NCBI GenBank assembly: GCA_937961295.1
Contig: CALGOK010000036.1
Location: 1 to 22,859, forward strand
DNA length: 22,859 bases
Reading direction: 5' to 3'
DNA from: an uncultured Gemmatimonadota bacterium
Lineage (GTDB): Bacteria > Gemmatimonadota > Gemmatimonadetes > Gemmatimonadales > GWC2-71-9
Position 1 is the stretch's first letter. The number at the start of each line of letters is the position of its first letter. The notes under the pieces are model-generated. The model was not told the DNA's origin. It searched no databases and worked only from the letters and a program-made list of their open reading frames with translations. A program made the translations under genes and the position numbers. Of the stretch, positions 14,311 through 20,992 are shown piece by piece.

Positions 14311-14345
14311 TCGTCTCTCGTCTATCGTCTCTCGTCTCTCGTCTG
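14311..14345. repeat. Heptamer tract 4 overlapping the end of a gene
   Basis: Five units of TCGTCTC type in exact period 7 (third bases vary once as TCGTCTA and the last unit is TCGTCTG). On the minus strand the units read GAGACGA and encode the last residues and the TAG stop (14322-14324) of the membrane protein. No complementary heptamer arm exists on the left; the 27-bp inverted repeat takes its place. Confidence 0.8.
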
Positions 14346-15005
14346 GTCCGGCGCCCGATTCCGCTCGTACCACCGTCGCGTGATCTCCCCGGCGAGCGTG
14401 GTGTTGCCGAGGCCGAAGGCGAGGCCGAACGCCAGCGCCAGCGAGCCGAGGATCAGGGTGAACGCGGAGACGACGATCTCCTGTGCCACGCCGACCTGTT
14501 CCAGCGCCATGAACACGGCGATGAGCACCACGGCGCCCTTGGCGACGTTGGCGAGCGTTGGCACCCCCTCCACCGTTCCCGCCGAGGCGAGGATGAGTCC
14601 GCGGAGGAACTCGCCCACCACCATGCCGAGCACCACCACCACGATCGCGGCGATGAGCGACGGCAGGAACGCGATCATGATGCCGAACATCTCGTTGATG
14701 CTCTCGAGGCCGAGGGCCGCCGACGCGAGCATCGTGACGATCAGCATCACCAGCCAGAAGAGCAGCTTGCCCACCGCGTGGACCGGGTCGAGCCGCGCGC
14801 CGGTGCGGTCGACTGCCTCGCGGAGCCCGCCGGCCTCCGCCATCTGGTTGAAGTCGGTCTTGGACAGCCACTGGTCGACCCACCGCTCGAGGCGGCGGGC
14901 CGCGAGGTAGCCGGTGAAGAAGATCACGGCGGCGCCGAGCAGGGCGGGGAGCACCGCCCAGAGCTGGGCAGCGCTGTCGCGGATGCGTTCCAGGATGTCG
15001 TTCAC
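14322..15005 (-). CDS. Small-conductance/TM-helix type membrane channel-like protein
   Basis: 227 residues from a GTG at 15005 that overlaps the stop of the dehydrogenase gene (GTGA). Four or five membrane helices are visible: LWAVLPALLGAAVIFFTGYL, VGKLLFWLVMLIVTMLASAA, MIAFLPSLIAAIVVVVLGM, VLIAVFMALEQVGV and LILGSLALAFGLAFGLG. The motif AAVIFFTGYLAARRLERWVD and the helix ending FGLGNTTLAGEITRRWYE match the conserved TM-helix repeat proteins (Pfam TM_helix), relatives of MscS and CmpX. A role as a channel or osmotic sensor is inferred from the family. Its C-terminal tail (QTRDERR) is written in the heptamer repeat, so the repeat has grown into the coding end or the stop arose within it. Confidence 0.85.
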   Translation of the reverse strand: MNDILERIRDSAAQLWAVLPALLGAAVIFFTGYLAARRLERWVDQWLSKTDFNQMAEAGGLREAVDRTGARLDPVHAVGKLLFWLVMLIVTMLASAALGLESINEMFGIMIAFLPSLIAAIVVVVLGMVVGEFLRGLILASAGTVEGVPTLANVAKGAVVLIAVFMALEQVGVAQEIVVSAFTLILGSLALAFGLAFGLGNTTLAGEITRRWYERNRAPDQTRDERR

Positions 15006-16042
15006 GGTGCCACCTCGAGGACGAGTTTGCCGAACTGTCCGGCGTCGGCGAGCCGCCGATAGGCGAGCGCCCCCTCGGCGAGGGGATGCACGGCGTCGAT
15101 CACGGGCCGGAGCGCGCCGGCGTCACCCAGGGCCACGATCTCGGCGAACTCGCGGGCGGTGCCCATGGTCGAGCCGAGCAGCGACCACTGGAACCAGAAC
15201 AGCCGCCGGAGATCGAGTGCCACGTCGTGGCCCGCGGTGGCGCCGCAACACACCAGCCGGCCGCCCGGCCGGATGGCACGGAGCGACTGCGACCAGGTCG
15301 GCGTGCCGACCGAGTCGACCACCACGTCGACGCCGCGGCCGAAGTGCCGCTTCACCGCCCCCGCCACGTCGTCGGTGGTCGCGTGGTTCACGCCGACCTC
15401 TGCACCGAGCGCGGCGGCGCGGGTGAGCTTCGCGTCGCTCGACGAGGTCACCGCCGCACGCGCGCCGAGGTGGCGGGCGATCTGCAGCGCCTGGAGCGCC
15501 ACGCCGCCGCCGATCCCCCAGATCAGCGCGATCTCGTCGCGGCGGAGTGCCGCACGGGTGGTGAGCATTCGCCACGCGGTGAGCGTGCTCAGCGTGAACG
15601 CCGCCGCCTCCGGCCAACTCCATTCGCCGCGAATCGGCAGCACGGTGCGGCCCGGCACGACGATCTCCTCGGCCGCCGTCCCGCTGCGGTGCTCGCCGAG
15701 CACGCCATAACCTCGGCAGAAGATCTCCTCGCCCAGTCGGCACGCCTCGCACTCGCCGCAGCCGTAGCCGGGATTGATCACCACCCGGTCGCCCACCGCC
15801 ACGTGCCGCACCGCCGGGCCGACCTCGAGCACCACGCCGGCGGCATCGCAGGCGACCACGTGCGGGAACGCCGGAATCGGCACCGCGGGGAGGCCGTCCG
15901 CGACCCAGAGGTCCAGGTGATTGAGCGCCACGGCGCGCACCCCGATCCGCACCTCGTCGGGCCGGGTGAGCGGGGGCGAGGGAATGTCGAGCAGGGCGAG
16001 GTGTTCGGGACCGCCGGTGGCGGTCAGGCAGAGGGCGCGCAT
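15002..16042 (-). CDS. Zinc-type alcohol dehydrogenase/quinone oxidoreductase (MDR superfamily)
   Basis: 346 residues from the ATG at 16042. The medium-chain fold is shown by the N-terminal GroES-like domain, the structural zinc lobe GYGCGECEACRLGEEIFC (Cys95, 98, 101 and 109) and the Rossmann motif IWGIGGGVALQAL near residue 174. The usual catalytic zinc Cys after strand 2 is replaced by Asn-His (LNHLDLW, residue 41) and the GHE motif is altered to PHVVACD, so catalytic zinc is probably absent. This fits the quinone-reductase-like or enoyl-reductase-like branch. It uses NAD(P)H; the substrate is unknown. The last four bases overlap the GTG of the membrane protein gene. It is divergent from the histone-like gene. 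Confidence 0.9.
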   Translation of the reverse strand: MRALCLTATGGPEHLALLDIPSPPLTRPDEVRIGVRAVALNHLDLWVADGLPAVPIPAFPHVVACDAAGVVLEVGPAVRHVAVGDRVVINPGYGCGECEACRLGEEIFCRGYGVLGEHRSGTAAEEIVVPGRTVLPIRGEWSWPEAAAFTLSTLTAWRMLTTRAALRRDEIALIWGIGGGVALQALQIARHLGARAAVTSSSDAKLTRAAALGAEVGVNHATTDDVAGAVKRHFGRGVDVVVDSVGTPTWSQSLRAIRPGGRLVCCGATAGHDVALDLRRLFWFQWSLLGSTMGTAREFAEIVALGDAGALRPVIDAVHPLAEGALAYRRLADAGQFGKLVLEVAP

Positions 16043-16084
16043 GCGCGTCGGGACACCTTGCAGATACGGGAACGTGACGCGACA

Positions 16085-16090
16085 TATAAT
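16085..16090 (+). promoter_or_regulatory. TATAAT hexamer in the divergent gap
   Basis: A perfect TATAAT lies at 16085-16090, 92 bases before the histone-like start, in DNA that is otherwise extremely GC-rich. The best -35 candidate (TTGCAG, 16058-16063) is 21 bases away, too far for an ideal pair. The overlapping TATTAT on the other strand could serve the dehydrogenase gene. It is listed as a likely -10 only. Confidence 0.4.
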
Positions 16091-16182
16091 AGCGCCGTTG
16101 CCACCCGCTTCGCGCGGTGCGCAACGCCTCGCCGACCTGCCGGACGGCGAACGACACCCTCCGATGCCGCAGGAGCACCCCG

Positions 16183-16713
16183 ATGCCTGAAGGTTCGCTG
16201 CTCGACTTCCGCGGTTCCCTCGCCAACGCCACCCCCGGCAAGCCGACGTCCGTTCCCGACCTGGTGATCCCCGAGCCGGCGCCCGGCACCCTCCCCGCGC
16301 CGAAGCCCAAGAAGCGCCCGGCCCGCAAGGTGGCCGCGCCCGCGGCCAGGAAGGCGGCCAAGGCGAAGCCCAAGGCCAAGGCGAAGAGTGCAGCCCCGGC
16401 AGCGGCGAAGCCGGCCGCCAGGAAGGTCGTGGCAAAGCCGGTTGCCAAGAAGGCCGCACCAAAGAAGGCTGCCAAGAAGGCCGCACCGAAGCCGGCGGCC
16501 AAGAAGGCTGCCCCGAAGAAGGCCACCAAGAAGGCCGCGCCGAAGAAGGCCGCACCAAAGAAGGCCGCCAAGAAGGCCGCACCAAGGAAGGCCGCCAAGA
16601 AGGCTGCGCCGAAGAAGGTGGCGAAGAAGGCGGCCAAGAAGGCGGCCCCGAAGAAGGCCGCCAAGAAGGCGGCGAAGAAGCCCGCCAAGAAGGCCGCCAA
16701 GAAGCGCAAGTGA
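16183..16713 (+). CDS. Histone H1-like Lys/Ala-rich DNA-binding protein
   Basis: 176 residues. The ATG at 16183 is chosen because AGGAG lies about 9 bases upstream; an in-frame ATG at 16117 would add 22 residues of low coding quality. Residues 1-40 form a Pro-rich leader (MPEGSLLDFRGSLANATPGK). From residue 41 the sequence is almost only Lys, Ala, Pro and a few Arg, built of KKAAPKKAAKKAAP-type repeats and ending KKAAKKRK. This composition is typical of eukaryotic H1 tails and bacterial H1-like proteins (HctB, AlgP and similar), which bind and compact DNA or RNA non-specifically. The stop overlaps the GTG of the amidohydrolase (GTGA), so the two may be co-translated. The low-complexity DNA also makes very long meaningless reading frames on the opposite strand. 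Confidence 0.88.
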   Translation: MPEGSLLDFRGSLANATPGKPTSVPDLVIPEPAPGTLPAPKPKKRPARKVAAPAARKAAKAKPKAKAKSAAPAAAKPAARKVVAKPVAKKAAPKKAAKKAAPKPAAKKAAPKKATKKAAPKKAAPKKAAKKAAPRKAAKKAAPKKVAKKAAKKAAPKKAAKKAAKKPAKKAAKKRK

Positions 16714-18014
16714 CCCGGTTCCTCGTCGTCGCGGCGCTCCTGCTCGGCGGCTGCGGCCGCGGGGCGCCGCGCGACGCGGGGTCGATCACCGCCCTGGTGG
16801 GTGCCACGGTGATCGACGTGGTCGCGGGACGTGCGATTCCCGATGCCGTCATCCTGGTCCGCGACGACCGGATCCTCGCGGTCGGCGATGGCGCCTCCCT
16901 CGCGGTTCCAGGCGGCGCGATCGTCGACAGCCTCGTCGGCCGCTGGATCATTCCCGGACTCATCGACGCGCACGCGCACCTGCAGCCATGGGGACACGGT
17001 CTCTCGCTCGACTGGGGGGTGACCGCCGTGCGCGACCTGCATGGCGGCAGCCCGCCGCCCGGAGCGGTTGCACCCCGGATCGCCGCGGCGTTGGCGATGC
17101 TCGACGGCGATCCTGCCACCTATCCCGACGCGATGGTGGTCACGACTCCGGAGTCGGCCGCCGCAGCGGTCGACTCGCTGACCCGTGCCGGGGCGACCTG
17201 GATCAAGGGCTACACGCGGCTCACTCCCGAGCTGCTCGAGTCCGTCGTCACCGCCGCGCGGGGGCAGCGATTGCCGGTGGCCGTGCACCTCGGGCTCACC
17301 GACGCGCTCACCGCTGCCCGGCTCGGGGTGGCCTCGATCGAACACCTCAGCGGCATCCCCGAAGCGGCCGACCCGGGAGCCGGGCTGGCCGACGCACACC
17401 GGGCGGGCTTCTTCCGCGGCTGGACCGCGTTCGAGAAGGCATGGCTGGTGGCCGACGAGGCGGCGCTCCTTCGCGTGGCGCGCCAGCTCGCCGCGAGCGG
17501 AGTGGTCCTGGTGCCCACGCTCGGGCTGCACGAGATCTTTTCGCGCCTCGACGACTCCACGGTGTACCGCCGCGCGGAGCTGGCGCAGGTGCCCGACAGC
17601 GCGCGGGAGAACTGGAACGTTCCCGGGATGCTCGCGCGGGCGGGATGGACCGCCGCCGACCTGGCCGACTTCCGGCTCGCGCGCCGGGTGCAGGACGCGG
17701 TGGTGCGCGAGTTCGTCGCGGCAGGCGGGCGGGTCGCCACCGGGACCGATGCCTCCAACCAGCTGCTGGTGCCGGGGGCCGGCGTGCACCTGGAGATGGA
17801 ACTGCTCGTCGCCGCGGGGCTGTCGCCGCTCGAGGCGCTGCGCGCCGCGACGATGCACGGTGCCGACCTGCTGCGCGCCGAAGGCGCAGGTCGCCTCCGT
17901 CCCGGCGCCCTGGCCGACCTCGTGGTCCTCGGCGCCGATCCGCTTCGCGAGATCGTCAACACCCGTCGCGTCGAGCGGGTGATGCTCGGCGGGCGGTGGG
18001 TGCGCGGAACGTGA
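16710..18014 (+). CDS. Amidohydrolase family lipoprotein
   Basis: 434 residues from a GTG at 16710 overlapping the previous stop. The N terminus is a lipoprotein signal with lipobox LGGC (Cys15). The amidohydrolase fold is complete: PGLIDAHAHL carries the metal pair His88 and His90, TWIKGY the probable carbamylated Lys166, VAVHLG His193, SIEHLSG His212, and GTDASN Asp347. This is the binuclear-type set of the imidazolonepropionase/prolidase-like branch. Metal-dependent hydrolysis of an amide or ester substrate outside the cytoplasm is expected; the substrate is unknown. The stop codon TGA lies within the first unit of a heptamer array. No further gene of the same pathway is obvious nearby. 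Confidence 0.92.
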   Translation: MTRFLVVAALLLGGCGRGAPRDAGSITALVGATVIDVVAGRAIPDAVILVRDDRILAVGDGASLAVPGGAIVDSLVGRWIIPGLIDAHAHLQPWGHGLSLDWGVTAVRDLHGGSPPPGAVAPRIAAALAMLDGDPATYPDAMVVTTPESAAAAVDSLTRAGATWIKGYTRLTPELLESVVTAARGQRLPVAVHLGLTDALTAARLGVASIEHLSGIPEAADPGAGLADAHRAGFFRGWTAFEKAWLVADEAALLRVARQLAASGVVLVPTLGLHEIFSRLDDSTVYRRAELAQVPDSARENWNVPGMLARAGWTAADLADFRLARRVQDAVVREFVAAGGRVATGTDASNQLLVPGAGVHLEMELLVAAGLSPLEALRAATMHGADLLRAEGAGRLRPGALADLVVLGADPLREIVNTRRVERVMLGGRWVRGT

Positions 18015-18159
18015 CGCGTGACGTGGTACGGGTGACCGGGGACGGGTGACGGGTAACGGGGGACGCGGAACGCGTGACAGGGAGCGTCGACGGCGTCAGA
18101 GCGTATCCCCGTCAACTGTCCTCCGTCACCCCTCACCTGTTACCTGTCCCCCGTCGCCA
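18009..18159. repeat. Heptamer inverted repeat 5, largest array
   Basis: Ten consecutive 7-base units fill 18009-18078, every one ending in AC (consensus GGGTGAC). The right arm starts about 33 bases later with seven units at 18111-18159, nearly all beginning GT and matching the reverse complement (GTCACCC). Individual units differ at up to three positions but the phase is never lost. The array begins inside the stop codon of the amidohydrolase and ends at the first possible ATG of the next gene. The gap lies between genes of the same direction. Confidence 0.9.
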
Positions 18160-18410
18160 TGTCGTTCCGCTACCTTTCGCCGATGGCCGCGTTCCGCTGG
18201 ACCCCCGATCGGATGGAGCAGCTCGAGCACGCGGTGCAGAAGCGTCGCCGGGTGACGCTGCGCCGGCGCGGCAACGAGTATGTCGTGGTTGCCACGGCAC
18301 TCACGAGTTCGCGCGGACGCGATGCGCTGAGCGGGTTCCTGGCGATGACGGGCGACGAGCTCGTCTTCGTCCTCGCCGGCGTCGACCACTTCGAGGTACT
18401 CGACTCCTGA
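18159..18410 (+). CDS. Small protein of unknown function (75-83 residues)
   Basis: Two ATGs are possible, 18159 (83 residues) and 18183 (75 residues). The first is fused to the heptamer array and has no ribosome site; the second has TACCTT 6 bases upstream and begins MAAFRWTPDRMEQLEHAVQK, which looks like the true start of the folded part. The protein continues with RRVTLRRRGNEYVVVATALT, a basic beta strand pair, then DALSGFLAMTGDELVFVLAG and DHFEVLD. No family is recognised. The basic strand suggests nucleic-acid contact, which would fit the RNase H-like and zinc-ribbon genes that follow, but this is inference. Its stop overlaps the proposed CTG start of the next gene. Confidence 0.75.
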   Translation: MSFRYLSPMAAFRWTPDRMEQLEHAVQKRRRVTLRRRGNEYVVVATALTSSRGRDALSGFLAMTGDELVFVLAGVDHFEVLDS

Positions 18411-19000
18411 ACGATGCTCCGCTGCCGCTCGCCGTGCTGCGCCTCGGCGAGTCGTGCCTGGGGAACGGCGGGCCCGGCGACGATCCCGGCATCGAGCGTC
18501 GCGACTTCTTCCTCCACGCTCCGGCGACCACCAACAGCCGGATGGCCCTGGCGGGCGCCATTGCCGGCCTCCAGCTCCTCGGCCAGAAGGGACGCCGCCT
18601 GCGCCTGCTGGTGGTCTCCGATTCGGAGTACCTGGTCAAGGGCGTTCGCGAGTGGGCGCCCGGGTGGCAGCGCCGGGGCTGGACGCGCAAGGGCGGCGCG
18701 ATCGAGAACCTCGCGCTCTGGAAGGCGCTCTGGCAGTCGCTGGAGCGACACGAGGTGCAGTTCACGTGGGTGCGCGGCCACGCGGGACATCCCAAGAACG
18801 AGTATGCCAACGACCTCGCCGTGGGTGCGGCGCGCCGACAGGAGACGTCGGACGGCGTGGTGGCGTCGGGCTTCCTGGAGTGGCTCGCCGATCGGCAGGC
18901 GCAAGGCAAGTTTTCCGGCTACGATCCCGATGCCGCGTTCGATGCCGTCGCGGTGCGGCTCGCCGCCGGCGAACAGATCCCGATTGCGGAGGAATCGTGA
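18407..19000 (+). CDS. RNase HI-like protein lacking two catalytic carboxylates
   Basis: 197 residues if read from a CTG at 18407 that overlaps the previous stop (CTGA) and has GAGG 10 bases upstream; the first ATG/GTG in frame is a GTG at 18434, which would remove most of strand 1. Similarity to RNase HI is strong from residue 68 on: VSDSEYLVKGVREWAPGWQ, RRGW, NLALWKALWQSLE, then WVRGHAGHPKNEYANDLAV with His125 and Asp136. Asp72 (Asp70 in E. coli) is kept. However the TDGSC motif reads LGESC (residues 13-17), so the first Asp is gone, and NNRMEL reads NSRMAL, replacing catalytic Glu48 by Ala47. Activity on RNA/DNA hybrids is therefore doubtful; binding may remain. The C-terminal 55 residues are extra and unknown. 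It is coupled to a zinc-ribbon gene. Confidence 0.85.
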   Translation: MNDAPLPLAVLRLGESCLGNGGPGDDPGIERRDFFLHAPATTNSRMALAGAIAGLQLLGQKGRRLRLLVVSDSEYLVKGVREWAPGWQRRGWTRKGGAIENLALWKALWQSLERHEVQFTWVRGHAGHPKNEYANDLAVGAARRQETSDGVVASGFLEWLADRQAQGKFSGYDPDAAFDAVAVRLAAGEQIPIAEES

Positions 19001-19695
19001 CTGACCTGGAACGTTTCGCCGCCGTGCTGCTCGCGGAGTGGCAGGCCACCAGCGGGCGCGGCGACGCGCCGCTCGGCGTCGACGACGTGCTCGAACGGGT
19101 GCTGCCGTACAAGCTGGCGCGCCGGGTGCTCGGCATCGAGGCGAGTGAGGACTACGAGGCGCTGGTGCTGCGGCTGATCAGCGGCGAGGGCGGCCTGCTC
19201 CAGGCCGAGCCGGGCGAGGCCGGCGACATCGCGAGGACCGTGATGGCGGCCAAGGTGCCCGACCTCGAGGTGCTCGAGCGACTGCGCGGCGCCACGTTGC
19301 GCTTCACCGACGAGGCGATCGGCCGCCTCGAGGGGGTGCGCCCGCTGCCGCCCGCCGCCCCGGCGCGCGGGCCGGAGGCCGAGACCGCCGCCAGCCCGGC
19401 AGCCGAGCGGGTGATCCCGATCCGCCGGCCGAGCGAGCCGGCGGTGTCGACTGCCACGCCACCACCACCCGGCAACCCGTCGCCGCCGCCGGAGTTCCTC
19501 ACCGGCGTGGCGTTCACGCCGCCGTCGGGAAGCTGCTGGTCGTGCAGCGCCGCGCTGCCCGAGGGCCGCACCGTCAACTTCTGCGTCGAGTGCGGTGCCG
19601 ACCAGCGCCAGCCCCAGTGCAATGCCTGCGGGGCGGCGGTCGAGCGGCAGTGGAAGCACTGCCCCGAGTGCGGGGGGATGCTGGGCAAGACCTGA
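18997..19695 (+). CDS. Double zinc-ribbon protein with a novel N-terminal helical domain
   Basis: 232 residues from a GTG at 18997 with a strong GGAGG site; it overlaps the RNase H-like stop (GTGA). Residues 1-115 are predicted helical (LERFAAVLLAEWQA, DVLERVLPYKLARRVLGI, YEALVLRLISGEGGL, IARTVMAAKVPDLEVLERL) and resemble no family I know. Residues about 116-175 form a Pro/Ala-rich linker. The end holds two zinc ribbons with Cys180, 183, 196, 199 and Cys208, 211, 222, 225. Such DZR modules mediate protein or nucleic-acid contacts. The tight coupling with the RNase H-like gene suggests that the two act together, possibly as a complex. The stop lies against a heptamer array. Confidence 0.83.
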   Translation: MTDLERFAAVLLAEWQATSGRGDAPLGVDDVLERVLPYKLARRVLGIEASEDYEALVLRLISGEGGLLQAEPGEAGDIARTVMAAKVPDLEVLERLRGATLRFTDEAIGRLEGVRPLPPAAPARGPEAETAASPAAERVIPIRRPSEPAVSTATPPPPGNPSPPPEFLTGVAFTPPSGSCWSCSAALPEGRTVNFCVECGADQRQPQCNACGAAVERQWKHCPECGGMLGKT

Positions 19696-19780
19696 GGATG
19701 GAGGATGGAGGGTGGAGGATGGCGAGAACCGCTCCGTATCCATGCTCCTCCCTCCATCCTCCATCATCCCCCCTCCGCCT
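19694..19780. repeat. Heptamer inverted repeat 6
   Basis: GAGGATG, GAGGATG, GAGGGTG and GAGGATG occupy 19694-19721 in exact period 7, starting inside the stop codon of the zinc-ribbon gene. The right arm (about 19746-19780) reads CTCCATC-type units. Bases 19697-19712 pair perfectly with 19750-19765 (16 bp) around a 37-base loop. It lies in the 103-base gap before the thiolase gene, both genes being on the plus strand. Confidence 0.85.
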
Positions 19781-19798
19781 CCCGCTAGATTTGCCGGC

Positions 19799-20992
19799 AT
19801 GACCGACATCGTCTTCACCGCCGCGGTGCGCACCGGATTCGGCACCTTCGGCGGCACCCTGCGCGACTTCACCGCCACCGACCTCGGCGTCATCGCCGCC
19901 ACCGCCGCCCTCGATCGCTCGGGGCTGCCGCGCGAGCTGGTCGACCATGCCATCGTCGGCAATGCCATGCAGACGTCCAGCGACGCGATGTACTGCGCAC
20001 GGCATGTCGCGCTGCGGAGCGGACTGGCCATCGCGACGCCGGCGGTCACCGTCAACCGGCTCTGCGGCAGCGGCTTCGAGGCGGTCGTCCAGGGCGCCCA
20101 CCGGCTGCTGCTCGGCGAGGCGCAGGCGGTGCTCGCCGGCGGCACCGAGAGCATGAGCCAGGCGCCCCACGTGATGCGCAATGCGCGCTGGGGGATCAAG
20201 TACGGCGTCTCGCCGGTGCTCGAGGATTCGCTGTTCGTGGGACTGCGCGATCCGCACGGCGCCTGCACCATGGCCGAGACGGCCGAGAATCTTGCAGACC
20301 GGCATGGCGTGTCGCGTGCCGACGCGGAAGCGTTCGCGGCGCGGTCGCAGCAGGCGGCGGCCGCCGCGTGGGAGGCGGGCGTCTTCGCCGACGAGGTGAT
20401 CCCGGTCACGATCCGTGATCGCAAGGCGAAGCAGGACGTGGCGTGGGCCGCCGACGAGCACATCCGGCCCGGCACCACCGCCGAGGCGCTGACCCGGCTT
20501 CCGGCCGTGGTGCGCGAGGGCGGCACTGTCACCGCGGGCACCGCGTCGGGCATCAACGACGGCGCCGCGATGCTGGTGCTGACCACGCGCGAGCGCGCCG
20601 CGGCAGCGGGCGCCCCGATTCTCGGCCGCCTGGTGAGCTGGGGCGTGGCCGGCGTTCCGCCCGAGCTGATGGGCATCGGTCCGGTCCCCGCCGCGCGCCA
20701 GGCGCTCGAGCGGGCCGGCATGGCGCTCGGCGACATCGACCTCGTCGAGGTGAACGAGGCGTTCGCCGCCCAGTTCCTCGCCGTCGAGCGCGAGCTCGGG
20801 CTCGACCGCGACCGCACCAACATCCACGGCGGCGCGATCGCCATCGGCCACCCGCTCGCGGCGAGCGGGGCGCGCATCACGGCGCACCTGCTGCACGCGC
20901 TGCGGGCGCGCGGGGGCGGGGTCGGACTGGGCAGCGCCTGCATCGGTGGCGGCCAGGGGATCGCGGTGATCGTCGAGGTGGGGGGCGCGTGA
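19799..20992 (+). CDS. Acetyl-CoA acyltransferase (thiolase)
   Basis: 397 residues, the normal length. The ATG at 19799 has no ribosome site, but TAGATT lies 7 bases upstream, so the transcript may be leaderless. All thiolase signatures are present: NRLCGSGFEAV with the acyl-accepting Cys89, the loop VLAGGTESMS, the NEAFAAQF motif, GGAIAIGHPLAASGARI with His351, and GSACIGGGQG with Cys381. It condenses two acyl-CoA or splits 3-ketoacyl-CoA in the cytosol. The hydroxyacyl-CoA dehydrogenase two genes downstream supports acetoacetyl-CoA or beta-oxidation chemistry, in either direction. The stop overlaps the next GTG (GTGA). Confidence 0.96.
   Translation: MTDIVFTAAVRTGFGTFGGTLRDFTATDLGVIAATAALDRSGLPRELVDHAIVGNAMQTSSDAMYCARHVALRSGLAIATPAVTVNRLCGSGFEAVVQGAHRLLLGEAQAVLAGGTESMSQAPHVMRNARWGIKYGVSPVLEDSLFVGLRDPHGACTMAETAENLADRHGVSRADAEAFAARSQQAAAAAWEAGVFADEVIPVTIRDRKAKQDVAWAADEHIRPGTTAEALTRLPAVVREGGTVTAGTASGINDGAAMLVLTTRERAAAAGAPILGRLVSWGVAGVPPELMGIGPVPAARQALERAGMALGDIDLVEVNEAFAAQFLAVERELGLDRDRTNIHGGAIAIGHPLAASGARITAHLLHALRARGGGVGLGSACIGGGQGIAVIVEVGGA

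Noticed and set aside
15002..17858. Very long minus-strand open frames across the histone-like gene (up to 911 codons)
   Set aside because: They arise from the low-complexity AAGAAGGCC-type codons read backwards, giving repeats such as FLAAFFGAAF. The plus-strand frame has a start, ribosome site and sensible composition, and the dehydrogenase start at 16042 explains the true end of the minus-strand gene.
18009..18159. CRISPR array
   Set aside because: The units are 7 bases long with no spacers, the arms are inverted, and no cas genes are present.
18414..19004. ATG-initiated 196-residue frame over the RNase H-like gene
   Set aside because: It is in another frame, Ser/Arg/Cys-rich, and lacks the RNase H motifs that are seen in the chosen frame.
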